Positions 44,658 to 56,038 of a stretch of DNA of 64,000 nucleotides are shown here, in pieces. Below the pieces are notes generated by a model. That model saw nothing but the letters and a program-made list of their open reading frames with translations, ran no database searches and had not been told where the DNA came from. Source of the stretch: Taudactylus pleione (lineage: Eukaryota > Chordata > Amphibia > Anura > Myobatrachidae). The DNA lies in contig JAUIMM010000686.1 of NCBI GenBank assembly GCA_031769625.1, positions 1,674,001 to 1,738,000 on the forward strand, written 5' to 3'. The translations under genes were made by a program, and so were the position numbers. Position 1 is the stretch's first letter; each line of letters begins with the position of its first letter.

Positions 44658-45171
44658 CTGTACTGATTGCATTTGCTGATTATATTTGTTTATGGCCAGA
44701 AATTGCTAGTGTCATTACGACATTAAATAGGCCTTTTTCTGATATTCCAATATTTATATTTCTATAATAATATTTATGTTGTGATATTGGTTGGATATTG
44801 TTCTATGTCCCGCTCCCCTTACTGGGTATATATATATATTTTTTTTCCTGGTAGGGTTTTTCTTTTTCTTTTGTTGTTTATGTTGATATTTCGGTCAAAA
44901 TATGGCCGGAGAGTTCCGTTGCATTGGTGGTTATTTTTATTCCAGTGCCTTTTACGCCTATAAGGATCGAGTAGTTGTATCCTGTGGGTTTTAGTGTAGT
45001 TTAGTTTAGTTTTGGGTTTAAGTATGCCTAAGTTCGGGTGGGTATACAGGGTGGGGGGTGGTTTTGGATGGGTTGTCCAGTATTTTTCTTACAAATGTTT
45101 TTTTTAATTTTTTCTGTACCACACTATTTTTAAGGTAACTTCAATTATGCTTTATAGTTCAATGTATTACA

Positions 45172-45258
45172 ATGGTGAAACTTTCAACATGGAATGTCCG
45201 GGGGGTTAATGATCGTTTAAAGCGCTCTTTGGTCTTTAAAATGATTAAGCAAAATTGA
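45172..45258 (+). pseudogene. L1 ORF2 stub ending in hAT sequence (copy 2)
   Basis: Same 28-codon stub and TGA at the unit 2/unit 3 junction. Confidence 0.9.
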
Positions 45259-47012
45259 TGGAGGTAGTGTGTCCCCGGTTCCAAATCCCGTCTAGATTCC
45301 ACTTCACTAGGCAGGCGATACCGAGACTGTACAGAAACGTCAGAAAAAGTGTCCTCAGTGTCCTGAAAAATGCCGTTGTACACAATGTCCACTTAACCAC
45401 GGACATGTGGACAAGTGGAACAGGGCAGACTAAGGACTATATGACTGTGAAAGCCCACTGGGTAGATGTATCACCTTACGCAGCAACAGCAGCAGCGTCA
45501 CCAGTAGCAGCATCTCAGAAACGCCAGCTCGTTACAAGGCAGGTTACGCTGTGTATCACCGGTTTCAGTAAGAGGCACACCGCCGACAACCTCTTAGAGA
45601 AACTGAGGGAAATCATCGCCCAGTGGCTTACCCCACTTAGACTCTCCTGGGGATTTGTGATATCTGACAACGCCACCAATATTGTGCGGGCATTACATCT
45701 GGGCAAATTCCAGCACGTCCCATGTTTTGCTCACACAATAAACTTGGTGGTGCAGAATTTTCTGAAAAGCGACAGGGGCGTGCAGGAGACGCTTTGGGTG
45801 GCCCGTAAAATTTCTGGCCACTTTCGCCATTCAGCGACTGCGTGCCGAAGACTGGAGCGCCAGCAAACACTCTTGAACCTGCCCCGCCATCACCTGAAGC
45901 AAGAGGTTGTGACGCGGTGGAACTCAACCCTCTATATGCTTCAGAGGATGGAGGAGCAGCAAAAGGTCATACAAGCCTATACATCCACCTATGACATAGG
46001 CAAAGGAGGGGGTATGCACCTGACTCAAGCGCAGTGGAGAATGATTTCCGTGTTATGCAAGGTTCTCCAGCCCTTCGAACTTGCCACACGTGAAGTCAGT
46101 TCAGACACAGCCAGCTTGAGTCAGGTCATTCCCCTCATCAGGCTTTTGCAGAAGCAGCTGGAGAAAGTGAAGGAGGAGCTAAGACGGAGCGATTCCGCTC
46201 GGCATGTGGGACTTGTGGATGAAGCCCTTCATTCGCTTTGCCAGGATTCCAGGGTGGTCAATCTGTTGAAATCAGACCACTACATTTTGGCCACCGTGCT
46301 TGATCCTAGGTTTAAAGCCTATGTGGTGTCTCTCTTTCCGGCCGACACAAGCCTGCAGAGGTGCAAAGACCTGCTGGTGAACACACTGTCAGCTGAAGCG
46401 GAACGTGACACGTCAACGGCTCCTTCTTCATTTTCTCCCGCAACTGGGGCTGCCAGGAAAAAACTTAGGTATCCTAAGCAACCCGCTGGCGGTGATGCAG
46501 GGCAGGCAGGACCAAGTTTGGACATCTGGTCCGGACTGAAGGACCTGGCAACAATTTCTGACATGTCTACGGTCACTGCATATGATACTGTCACCATTGA
46601 CAGAATGGTGGAGGATTACATCGGTGACAGCATCCAAGTAGGCATGTCAGACAGTCCATACCTGTACTGGCAGGAAAAAGAGGCAATTTGGAGGCCCCTG
46701 TACAAGCTGGCTCTATTTTACCTGAGTTGCCCCCCCTCCAGTGTGTACTCCGAAAGAGTGTTTAGTGCAGCCGGGAACCTTGTCAGCGAAAGGCGTAGGA
46801 GGTTGCTTCCACAGAATGTGGAGAAGATGATGTTCATCAAAATGAATTTTCAGCTCTTCCAGGGAGACCAGCCTCCAGAAGGTACAGAGGGACCTGTGGT
46901 GGTGGATTCAAGTGGGGACGAGTTAATACTTTGTGAGGATGAGGATGTACACACTGAAGAGGGTGAGGAATCGGTGGATGAGGAGGATGAGGATGACATC
47001 TTGCCTCCGTAG
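45255..47012 (+). pseudogene. 5'-truncated hAT transposase (array unit 3)
   Basis: Second 585-codon BED-less transposase frame, with the same predicted protein as the unit 2 copy. Its 3' flank again contains the right hAT terminus (CACCCCTA ending at 47638) and the L2 tail. Confidence 0.93.
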
Positions 47013-48600
47013 AGCCAGTTTGTGCAGGGACACATTAATTGCCAGCTTGTTTTGTGGGGGCCCAAACGAACCAATCATTTCAGCCACAGTTGTGTGGCAG
47101 ACCCTGGCGCTGAAATGATTGATTTGTTAAAGTGTGCATGTCCTGTTTATACAACATAAGGGTGGGTGGGAGGGCCCAAGGACAATTCCATCTTGCACTT
47201 CTTTTTTTTCTTTGCATTATGTACAGTTTGGGGCCTAGTTTTTCTAACTGCCATCCTGTCTGCCACTGCAGTGTCACTCCTAGATGGGTCACGTGTTTGT
47301 GCCGCCCACTCGTGTCGCTTAGCATAGTCATCCAGCTACCTCGGTGCAACCTTTTGGACATAAAAACACTATTGTGAGGTGTGAGGTGTTCAGAATAGAC
47401 TGGAAATGAGAGGAAATTAAGGTTATTGAGGTTAATAGCATAGGAGCAGAGAAACCAACAAATTCTGTGATTTTAGCTATTTTTATGCTTTTTTTTTTAA
47501 AAATACAGATCCAAAACACAAAACCCAGAACCCAAAACACGGAAGGGTGGTTTTGGCAAAACCAATCCAGATCCAAAACACGAAGAAAGATCCAAAACCA
47601 AAACACAAAACACGAAAAGTGGCCGGTGCACACCCCTAATTTGGGCAGGTTGAAATTTTAGCTTTATGGTTCAGACTCTCCGGAAATTGCTGGCTCACAT
47701 AGCCTCTGCTCTAAAAGCCTTAAAAAAGTGACTCAAGACTTCTGTTTACTCAAGGTTTCAGTTATGTCCACAAAAATAAAAACAAACCCAAATGTCTAAG
47801 GGCTTGATCCAATTACCCGTGCTCAGAGCGGGCCGCGAGGGGTGCAAGATGCGGTGCCGATGCATGAATTTTAACGCCTTGGCAACGGCACATCGCACCC
47901 TTTGCAAACAAATGGATTGAGCCCTAACTCTCTTTTCTGTAGTCTGTAAGCACAATTTTTTTTTATACATAATAAACTTATCAGCAAATATAAAACATTT
48001 TGGGGGTCGGGGGCGTGGCCACGGCAGCAATAGTGTAGGACACAGGGACTCTGAGCTCTCCGGCTGATAATCCTGCTTAACCCTCCTGAGACCCCTATAT
48101 CAACCTTACTACCCTGCTGTCTCTCACATACCTTGCCAGGAACCTGCTGACTTGGTTGGAGCTGTGTGGAGTGAGGAGAGTGGCTCTTGAGGGCCTCCAT
48201 TGCATTCCCTGGGCCTGCCTATCTGTGATTCCAGAGCTGCACCCAGGCCTCTCCTCTCCTGTTGGCTTCTGTATTATGCAGCCTGTCTGTGCCTGACAAG
48301 GGGGCTTTGCTGGGAGCTTCTGGGCTGCTTCTCCTGCCTGGCTTGTGTTTAGAGTCAGGGTCAGGGAGGTTATCTCTGAGTCTGATACAGGAGTTCTGCC
48401 AGACATCACTATTTCTCCCTGCTCTGTGTGAAGAACTGTCAGCTCTGCAACTGTGGGACTCAGCAACACTTCTTTCCTTGTAAGTGATTTCTAAGTTTGG
48501 AGGAATCTCTGCCTGTTGCTGCTGCTGTGTCACTACCTGTGCATTTATATATTATTTATAACTAGTCTCCTACATTATTCTCTTACATTATATTAATACT

Positions 48601-49512
48601 ATGGGGAAAACAGGTCATGCTGTTGCTGCTGCTGCTGCAAAACTGGAACGCTTTGCCCGTTCCTCTACTCCTGTGCCCCCAGTGTGTTGTGATCCCCAGG
48701 GTACTTCCAAGTCTGTGACCCCACCTCCCCCTGCTGCATCTGGGTCAGATTCATCACCAGAAGTTACGCTGCAACAAGTGCTGGAAGCAGTTACCTCCTG
48801 CGAGACTAAATTGGCAGATAAGATTGAGAAAGTTCAATCAGATATATCTTCTCTTCATCAAGGTCTCCAGCAGGTCCGCGAAAGAGTCGGGGAGGCAGAA
48901 ACACGTCTATCTAATCTGGAAGATTCCAAGACCCCACTACGGGCTCAAGTGGCCTCCCTGACATCCCAAATGTCCGCAATGCAGCATAAAATTTCCGATA
49001 TGGAGGGCAGACTGCGCCGCAATAACGTGCGGTTCGTTGGTCTCCCGGAAAGAGAGGAGGGGTCTTCACCTGAAACATTCCTTGAGAAGTGGTTGGGGGA
49101 TACATATGGCAGAGACTCATTTACTAACCAATTTGCTGTGGAGAGAGCGCATCGGATCCCTACCCGTCCCCTGCCGCCTGGCGCTCCGCCACGCACATTT
49201 ATAGCCAAATTTCTTCATTATCAGGATCGTGATACTGTGCTTCGATTGGCTCGAGTTAAAGGGCCACTGGAACGCAACGGTGTAAAAATTTCTATGTTTC
49301 CTGATTTTGCAATGGATGTCCAAAAAGACAGAGCTAAATTCCTTCCAATAAAGCGTCGTCTCCGGGATTTAAATCTTCAGTACGCTATGATTTTTCCATC
49401 TAAGTTGCGAGTGGTTGCGGATGGAGAGTCAAAATTTTTCTCTACACCACGGGAGGCTGCGGTGTGGCTGGACCGGAGATCTCCTGGGAACAGGCAAATG
49501 GCACCGGAATGA
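48601..49512 (+). CDS. L1 ORF1 protein, array copy 3 (contiguous with ORF2)
   Basis: Same 303-residue predicted protein as the other two copies. This is the only one followed by an extended ORF2 (50027 onward) and so belongs to the original L1 3' half. Confidence 0.93.
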   Translation: MGKTGHAVAAAAAKLERFARSSTPVPPVCCDPQGTSKSVTPPPPAASGSDSSPEVTLQQVLEAVTSCETKLADKIEKVQSDISSLHQGLQQVRERVGEAETRLSNLEDSKTPLRAQVASLTSQMSAMQHKISDMEGRLRRNNVRFVGLPEREEGSSPETFLEKWLGDTYGRDSFTNQFAVERAHRIPTRPLPPGAPPRTFIAKFLHYQDRDTVLRLARVKGPLERNGVKISMFPDFAMDVQKDRAKFLPIKRRLRDLNLQYAMIFPSKLRVVADGESKFFSTPREAAVWLDRRSPGNRQMAPE

Positions 49513-50026
49513 CTGTACTGATTGCATTTGCTGATTATATTTGTTTATGGCCAGAAATTGCTAGTGTCATTACGACATTAAATAGGCCTTTTTCTGATAT
49601 TCCAATATTTATATTTCTATAATAATATTTATGTTGTGATATTGGTTGGATATTGTTCTATGTCCCGCTCCCCTTACTGGGTATATATATATATTTTTTT
49701 TCCTGGTAGGGTTTTTCTTTTTCTTTTGTTGTTTATGTTGATATTTCGGTCAAAATATGGCCGGAGAGTTCCGTTGCATTGGTGGTTATTTTTATTCCAG
49801 TGCCTTTTACGCCTATAAGGATCGAGTAGTTGTATCCTGTGGGTTTTAGTGTAGTTTAGTTTAGTTTTGGGTTTAAGTATGCCTAAGTTCGGGTGGGTAT
49901 ACAGGGTGGGGGGTGGTTTTGGATGGGTTGTCCAGTATTTTTCTTACAAATGTTTTTTTTTATTTTTTCTGTACCACACTATTTTTAAGGTAACTTCAAT
50001 TATGCTTTATAGTTCAATGTATTACA

Positions 50027-53000
50027 ATGGTGAAACTTTCAACATGGAATGTCCGGGGGGTTAATGATCGTTTAAAGCGCTCTTTGGTCTTTAAAATGAT
50101 TAAGCAATATGGGCCTGAAATTTCTTGTCTAATGGAGACGCCTTTGGTCGGGAGTAAGGTACTAGCTCTAAAAAGACCATGGGTGGGATGGGCTTATCAC
50201 TCCTCGCATACTTCATCATCCAGGGGTGTCTCCATTCTTATTAATAAATCTGTCCCTTTTTCTTTTACTGCGGTCCAAACTGACCCTTATGGCAGATATG
50301 TGTTTCTGGATTGTGTACTGTATTCTAAGCCCATTTTATTGTTAGCAGTGTACATCCCCCCTCCTTTTTCATATGACGTTTTAAAAAAAGCTGCTGAATT
50401 TGTGGCCCGTTCTCCAGATACGCCAGTGCTCTGTTTGGGAGACTTCAATAATATAATGGACCAGTCTATGGATAAGTGGCGTGAGTCTTCAAGTTCTCTT
50501 TCTAAAGGTGGTGAGGGCTTTGCTAAGTTTGTAACTGACTTGGGATGGGTTGATGCGTGGCGAGTTAAACACCCTGGAGTACAACAATTCTCCTGTTTTT
50601 CCTCCGCGCATCACTCTTTCTCTAGATTGGATTTGGCCCTGGTGTCCCCATCTATTGTACCTAATATAACTAACATTGAATATAAAGCCAGAGGAATCTC
50701 AGATCACTCCCCACTTCTAGTAGAATTGAATATGTGTAGTCCTAGAGGTCTCCGTTTATGGAAACTACACCCCTCTTGGCTTCTTCAAATGGGTGCAGGT
50801 TCAGAGCTGGAAGTTATGTGGGATGGCTATTTCACTGACAATGTGGGATCTGCCTATGTAGCTAATGTTTGGGACGCCTTCAAGGCCTATTTACGTGGGT
50901 CTCTGATCAAAAGGGTAGCAGAATTAAAAACATTTTATAGGGAAAAAGAACGTGTTTTGGAGATGGCCTGTAGAAATCTTGAGTTGGATTACTTGGGGGA
51001 CAGGTTGGAATCTTCACTTTTAAAATGGTTGACTTCACAGACAGAGTGGACTGATCATTTGACAGATAGAATGAACCGTAGACTGTTATTCCGTTCTCAT
51101 TTATATTATATGCAGGCTGACAGAACTGGTAGTTTTTTGGCACACTTGGTTCAAGCTGATCGTCCTTCTGCTGTTGTCTCGGAACTAATTGGGCCTGAGG
51201 GTTCTATGGTCACATCTACACAAGATATTGCAGAGGTTTTTAGTTTATTTTATAAAAACATATCACAGTTGACTGAGGACGTGAATGCTTTGTCATTATA
51301 TGTTGCTTCTGCTAGGCTTCCAAAATTGTCATCCGAGGCTCGGGCGTATTTAGATGCCCCGTTGACCCTGGAGGAGGTAGATGCTGCGATTAGTTCCTTT
51401 CCCGGTAACAAGGCACCCGGATCTGATGGGATTCCCATAGAGATATATAAAAAACATGCTCGTATCTTTGTTCCAAGACTTTTAGATCTGTTTAATGGGC
51501 TCTATGAAGATAATTTGTTCTCTCCATCTATGTCTGAAGCCATAATTGTTGTGCTCCCTAAACCCGGGAAGGACCCTAGATACCCTGATTCCTATAGGCC
51601 AATTTCTCTAATTCCCACAGATGCCAAAATTTTGGCTAAGATCCTTTCTATTCGGCTAAACACTGTTATTACTTCGATTGTTCTCCCAGACCAATCAGGA
51701 TTTATGCCAGGCAAGTCGACGTCGGAGAACATTAGAAGGCTGCACACTTACTTACAGGCCTCCCATGGCGAAGAATCGTCCTCTGTTATTGTGTCATTAG
51801 ATGCTGCAAAAGCATTTGACTCTGTGGAGTGGCCCTTTCTGTGGGAGGTCATGTTATGTTTTGGGTTCGGGCCGGTGTTCTTGAAATGGGTAAAGCTTAT
51901 GTATGCGAACCCTACTGCCAGGGTGTCAGTGAATGGGTTTATCTCCCCATCCTTCCCCCTGTATCGGGGCACAAGACAGGGTTGGGTAATAGAATGGACA
52001 AAGTTTCCTTATATGCAGATGATTTATTACTTTTTTTGTCTGACTATGTAACAGCTATGCCTGTGGTTCTTCAAGTCATAGAACAATTTGGTATTTTTTC
52101 TGGTCTTAAGATAAACTGGGACAAATCATCTATCCTTCCTCTTAGGGGGTTGTATCCGACTGTTCCCATTGTCACTCTCCCTCTCTGTTGGGTAAATAAA
52201 TTTAAATATTTAGGTATCTGGATAACTAATTCCCCAAAGGACTATATAGTATTGAATGTTGAGCCCCTGTTTGTCTACTTAAAGGGCAAACTTCAGTCCT
52301 GGCGCCGGCTCCCTCTTACCGTTACTGGTAGAATTAACTTAATAAAGATGGTGGTGCAGCCAAAATTTGTGTACGTTTTGCAGCATTCTCCTGTTTTTAT
52401 TACAGATACATTGTTTAGGCGTTTGAATAGTCTTCTTTCTTCATTGGTCTGGGTGAATCGTCGACCACGTATTCAATTGGCAGCTCTGACCCGATCTAGG
52501 TCTGGGGGAGGTTTGGCTCTTCAAAATTTTAAATTTTATTATTATGCGGCGCAGATGGCACATATACGGTTATGGCTTCAAGATGACTCCCCTAATGCCC
52601 TGCACGTTTTGTTGGTTTCTCAGATTTTCCCTAACTTTACACCATAGCAGGCCTTGCTTGCGGGTAGAATTATACAGAAAGGCCCTCCCCTGTTGATGCA
52701 AGCTATTAAGATATGGAAATTGGTATCTAGTATTCTACAGTTTACGGGATTAGATCCAGACACTTCTCTATGTAGTTATCGTATATTACCTGAACTGGCC
52801 TCTTTACAGCTTGAGGTGACATGGGGTTCTAACGGTGTAACTACATTGGGTCATTTATATGACACTTCAATTCTTAAATCATTTGCACAACTCCAAGAAG
52901 CTCATCATCTCCCTCAATCATATTTCTATAGATATTTACAATTACGGCATGCTCTCTCGGCTCAATTTTCAGATGGCCCTCCTCTAATTCAAATATCCCC

Positions 53001-53698
53001 ATTGAAGTCATTCCTTTTATCTTTAGGTCCCCGGAAGACGCTTTCTTACTTATACTCCTATATATTGTCTTCTTATCATAAGGATAGTTTACCACATCTT
53101 AGATCAAAGTGGGAGAGAGATATTGGCCTTATAAGTGATGCGGAATGGGATAATGCTCTAGAAGCTCCTCGTATTTCCACAACTTCTATAAGATTTCAAC
53201 AGATTTATTTTACACCGTACCTATTTAACTCCTGTTCGTTTGCTGAGATTTGGGGGGAGAGCATCTGACATATGCCCTAAGTGTAAAATTAGTAGCGGTA
53301 CTTTCTGGCACCTTCTATGGGATTGTCCGGTGGTTAGCACTTTTTGGAATAAGGTTCTGAGAGTTTTGTCCAATACAGGTATTGCTCCCACTTTAGCTAC
53401 GCCATTGACGTGCTGTTTAGGCTCTATGGACGATGAGGTAGTGGACAGATATCTTAAACAATACATTGTCAATATGTGTACACTAGCTAAGGTATGTCGT
53501 GGATGGCTCCTACAGGACCAGATTATAATGCTTGGCTGTCCTTGGTCCGTAAAACTGTTGAACATGAAAAACATGTGTTTATTTGTCGCAAAGCTGAGAA
53601 GAAGTATGAACATATCTGGAGCAGTTGGCTTAAATCCTGTTATGCCCGTGCATTGCCTAATGATTGACCGGTATATTATTGTTAGGATAATTAGGTAG
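50027..53698 (+). pseudogene. L1 ORF2 (APE endonuclease + reverse transcriptase), defective
   Basis: Open from the ATG through the AP endonuclease (KLSTWNVRGV, LGDFNNIMD, ARGISDHSPLLVEL) and into the RT (GSDGIPIEIYK, SYRPISLIPTDAKILAKIL, SLDAAKAFDSVEW, YRGTRQG). After GTRQG at about 51980 a deletion removes the stretch up to the next motif and shifts frame; MDKVSLYADDLLLFLSD is read in the new frame. A TAG at 52645-52647 and a frame change near 53225 follow, before the C-terminal zinc knuckle ICPKCKISSGTFWHLLWDCP. Target-primed reverse transcription by this copy is therefore excluded. Confidence 0.92.
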
Positions 53699-53822
53699 AT
53701 TATTACTTTGTTGGAGGTAATGTGCTGTGTGATAAGTTGAGAATTTGTTGGGATCTAGTTGATTTTGCCAATTTTTCAGGTGTTATTTTTGACAATATTC
53801 CAATATTTGTATAGTGTGGTAT

Positions 53823-53827
<5 letters not shown>

Positions 53828-53876
<49 letters not shown>
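53828..53876. repeat. (AT)n microsatellite in L1 3' UTR
   Basis: About 24 AT units between ORF2 and the poly(A) tail. Confidence 0.95.
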
Positions 53877-53879
<3 letters not shown>

Positions 53880-53974
53880 TTATGTGTATATATATTTTGT
53901 TTGGTTATTTGTTAATGTATTTCTATAAACCAATAAAAATTTACTCAATTTAAAAAAAAAAAAAAAAACATTTT

Positions 53975-54819
53975 GGGGTCATCCAATTAGGTGAGAATTG
54001 CGAGGTACGAGTTGCTGTTTCTCTTCGAATTCGCATGGCAAATTTATTTTGGAATCCAATTAGCAACTCGCACTGAACCAGTCAGAGTGAATTAAAATTT
54101 TTCCATTCGCACCTCCCTGAGGGTGAGCGATGGAGAGGAAAAATCTTTATTTTAAAAGGTTAAAATGTCAGGATACTGTGCTGTAACCCCTTGGACACCC
54201 CCCACCCCTAAAGATATTTAGGCAATTGGAAGTTTCCAATTAGTTTAATTAGTCTAATAATTACATGTCATTTTTGGGGTTAAAAAACTGGCCTCAAATT
54301 ACCCAAAAATCTACTTTTTGTTAGTTTAGGCACCCCAGATTTAGTTACAGTATTTTTTTATATTGAAAAAAAATTGTTTTTTATATCTTTTATTTACAAT
54401 TTTGCAAAGTGCCCTCAAAGTACCCCAATCTAATTTTTTCCTACATTTAATTTGCATTTTTTTTATTTTATTTGAGATTAAATAAAAAGTTTGCTTTTTC
54501 TTAATTTTTGCATTTGAAAAAAAAAAAATCAGCCATTTTACACCATTTAGACACCTTCAGGGCATTACTAATGCCCACAAGCAGCCTTTTATATTGTCTT
54601 GTTAACAAAATGATCAATTTTGGGGGGTCCGGATTGGTCTCCCCACTTTTTCATACACTTCTCTAACATCGCATTTGGCAGTCAATTCGCAAACCTCCAC
54701 TGCGAATAAGCATTTTTAATTGGATTGGAGAATTCACAGGTGCGTGCATTCGTGCAAAGTCGTCGAGTTTCATGAAACAAATTTTCTACTCGCAATTCGC
54801 ACCTAATTGGATTTACCCC
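53975..54819. mobile_element. MITE abutting the L1 insertion
   Basis: Ends GGGGTCATCCAATTAGGTG and CACCTAATTGGATTTACCCC are inverted, flanked by TTT on both sides. The first GGGG is also part of the L1 target duplication, so the L1 landed at this older MITE's edge. The interior is AT-rich. Confidence 0.85.
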
Positions 54820-54849
54820 TTTGAGTCCTGTTAGGAGAAAAGTGCTATA

Positions 54850-54854
<5 letters not shown>

Positions 54855-54884
<30 letters not shown>
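54855..54884. repeat. (AAT)n microsatellite after an L2-type tail
   Basis: GTGCTATATGAATAATAATA continues into an AAT run; this is the 3' tail of another L2/CR1-like copy (start about 54823). Confidence 0.85.
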
Positions 54885-55375
54885 GGTTTACAAAAACAGT
54901 ATTCGTTATAGTAATTGAAAATAGTACTACAAATTTTAGCAGCACCAAGCAGTTATTATTTTAATTAAAACACCACAAATGATGGCTAGTAGCTGTTCAT
55001 GAAACAATGAATAAATCATGTATTGCTATGTAGATGAATGACTACATTTTGCAGAGATAGATGAATAAATAGAGAATAACAAGCTAGAGCTTTTTGCATA
55101 CAAGTGCTGGAGTGCTGTGGGTGGAAGGCTGTACACTTCTGCCCATCATACTAGTTTACAATGTTGGGCTATTTTTGCCTAGACAGCAGCTGTGAGACCT
55201 CACCCACTTCTCTCCATGGAACAGAACCTCAACATTCATCTCCACTACCTTATACCAGGAATCTGCAGCTCGCAGACAAAAGCATAAGGGATAGCAAAAC
55301 AAAACTAAAAAGTTAAATAACATACACAAAATTCTATAACACAAACTTCTCTATTAATGATAATATTATCATTAT

Positions 55376-55409
<34 letters not shown>

Positions 55410-55635
55410 GGTGGGAAAATAGCACGACCGTTAAAACAAGCATCTAAAAAACACAGTACTTCTCACCAAAATCATTTCACTTATCAGGAAATAGGACATT
55501 AGTAACTGACAATACTGCGCTACAGAGGCACACACTATATTGTCCCAAAACACATGATGAAAAAGAAAATAAAAATAGAACAAGAGGACAGGGAAAAATA
55601 TTTAAATTATTTTACTTGTATTACATTATCCCAAT
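54885..55635. other. Upstream intron, unclassified
   Basis: AT-rich, with a second (ATA)n run at about 55378-55402. No exon or further element recognised. Confidence 0.4.
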
Positions 55636-55986
55636 GGTGGGTACACACTGGCCGACATATGGGACGTGTGCACGTTGGCCAGTGTGTACAGTCGATATGT
55701 CTGTGAACGACATCGTTGACAGACATATGGCGTCGGCTGTGCAGCACAGCCAGTGGCAGATATGTCTGTTCATTGTGCTGTGTGTACAGGCGGTCGGCCG
55801 ACCGCCTGTACACACAACATGATAAGCAGATATGTCTGCAAAGGCCGCCGGAGAGGTGGTCGTGGCGCGACCCCCGGCCAGCGGGACAGCAGTGATAGCT
55901 GTTCAGTGTGCATGCACAACCATCTTCTGTAGATATATCTGCAGATCATGCAATCTGCAGATATGTCTTTCTGGTGTGTACCTACC
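55636..55986. mobile_element. Serial-hairpin MITE, sixth family
   Basis: GGTGGGTACACAC and GTGTGTACCTACC are inverted ends. Hairpins in series: TACACACTGGCC/GGCCAGTGTGTA, ATATGTCTGT/ACAGACATAT, GGCTGTGCAGCACAGCC, the perfect 34-bp palindrome at 55781-55814, and GATATATCTGCAGAT/ATCTGCAGATATGTC. Confidence 0.8.
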
Positions 55987-56038
55987 TTAAGGTCCATTCT
56001 ATCTCCAAATATATAAAGTAATCAAACGGTGTATAGAG

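Larger units (their letters stand above)
40398..45252. repeat. Tandem unit 2
   Basis: 4,855 bp. It shares unit 3's state at the four hAT-side differences (41716 G, 42305 G, no extra AAT, 42624 A) but unit 1's state near the L1-side end (45106 A). The junction with unit 1 reads AAGCAA|AATTGATGG with no shared bases. Confidence 0.97.
45253..50107. repeat. Tandem unit 3
   Basis: 4,855 bp. Same as unit 2 on the hAT side (46571 G, 47160 G, 47479 A) and distinct at 49961 (T instead of A). It continues without a break into the rest of L1 ORF2 (TATGGGCCTG). Confidence 0.97.
38296..53964 (+). mobile_element. L1-like LINE, expanded by internal tandem array
   Basis: The element starts GTCGGGGGCGTGGCC and ends with a poly(A) tract. 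It is flanked by target duplication AAAACATTTTGGGG (38282-38295 and 53965-53978, A-run ambiguous). Removing the two extra array units leaves about 5.96 kb: 5' UTR, ORF1, a 0.5-kb spacer and ORF2. The target TAT/AAAAC fits an L1 endonuclease nick. ORF1 is open; ORF2 has a deletion, a stop and a frameshift, so the copy is not autonomous. Orientation is antisense to ksr1. Confidence 0.92.
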
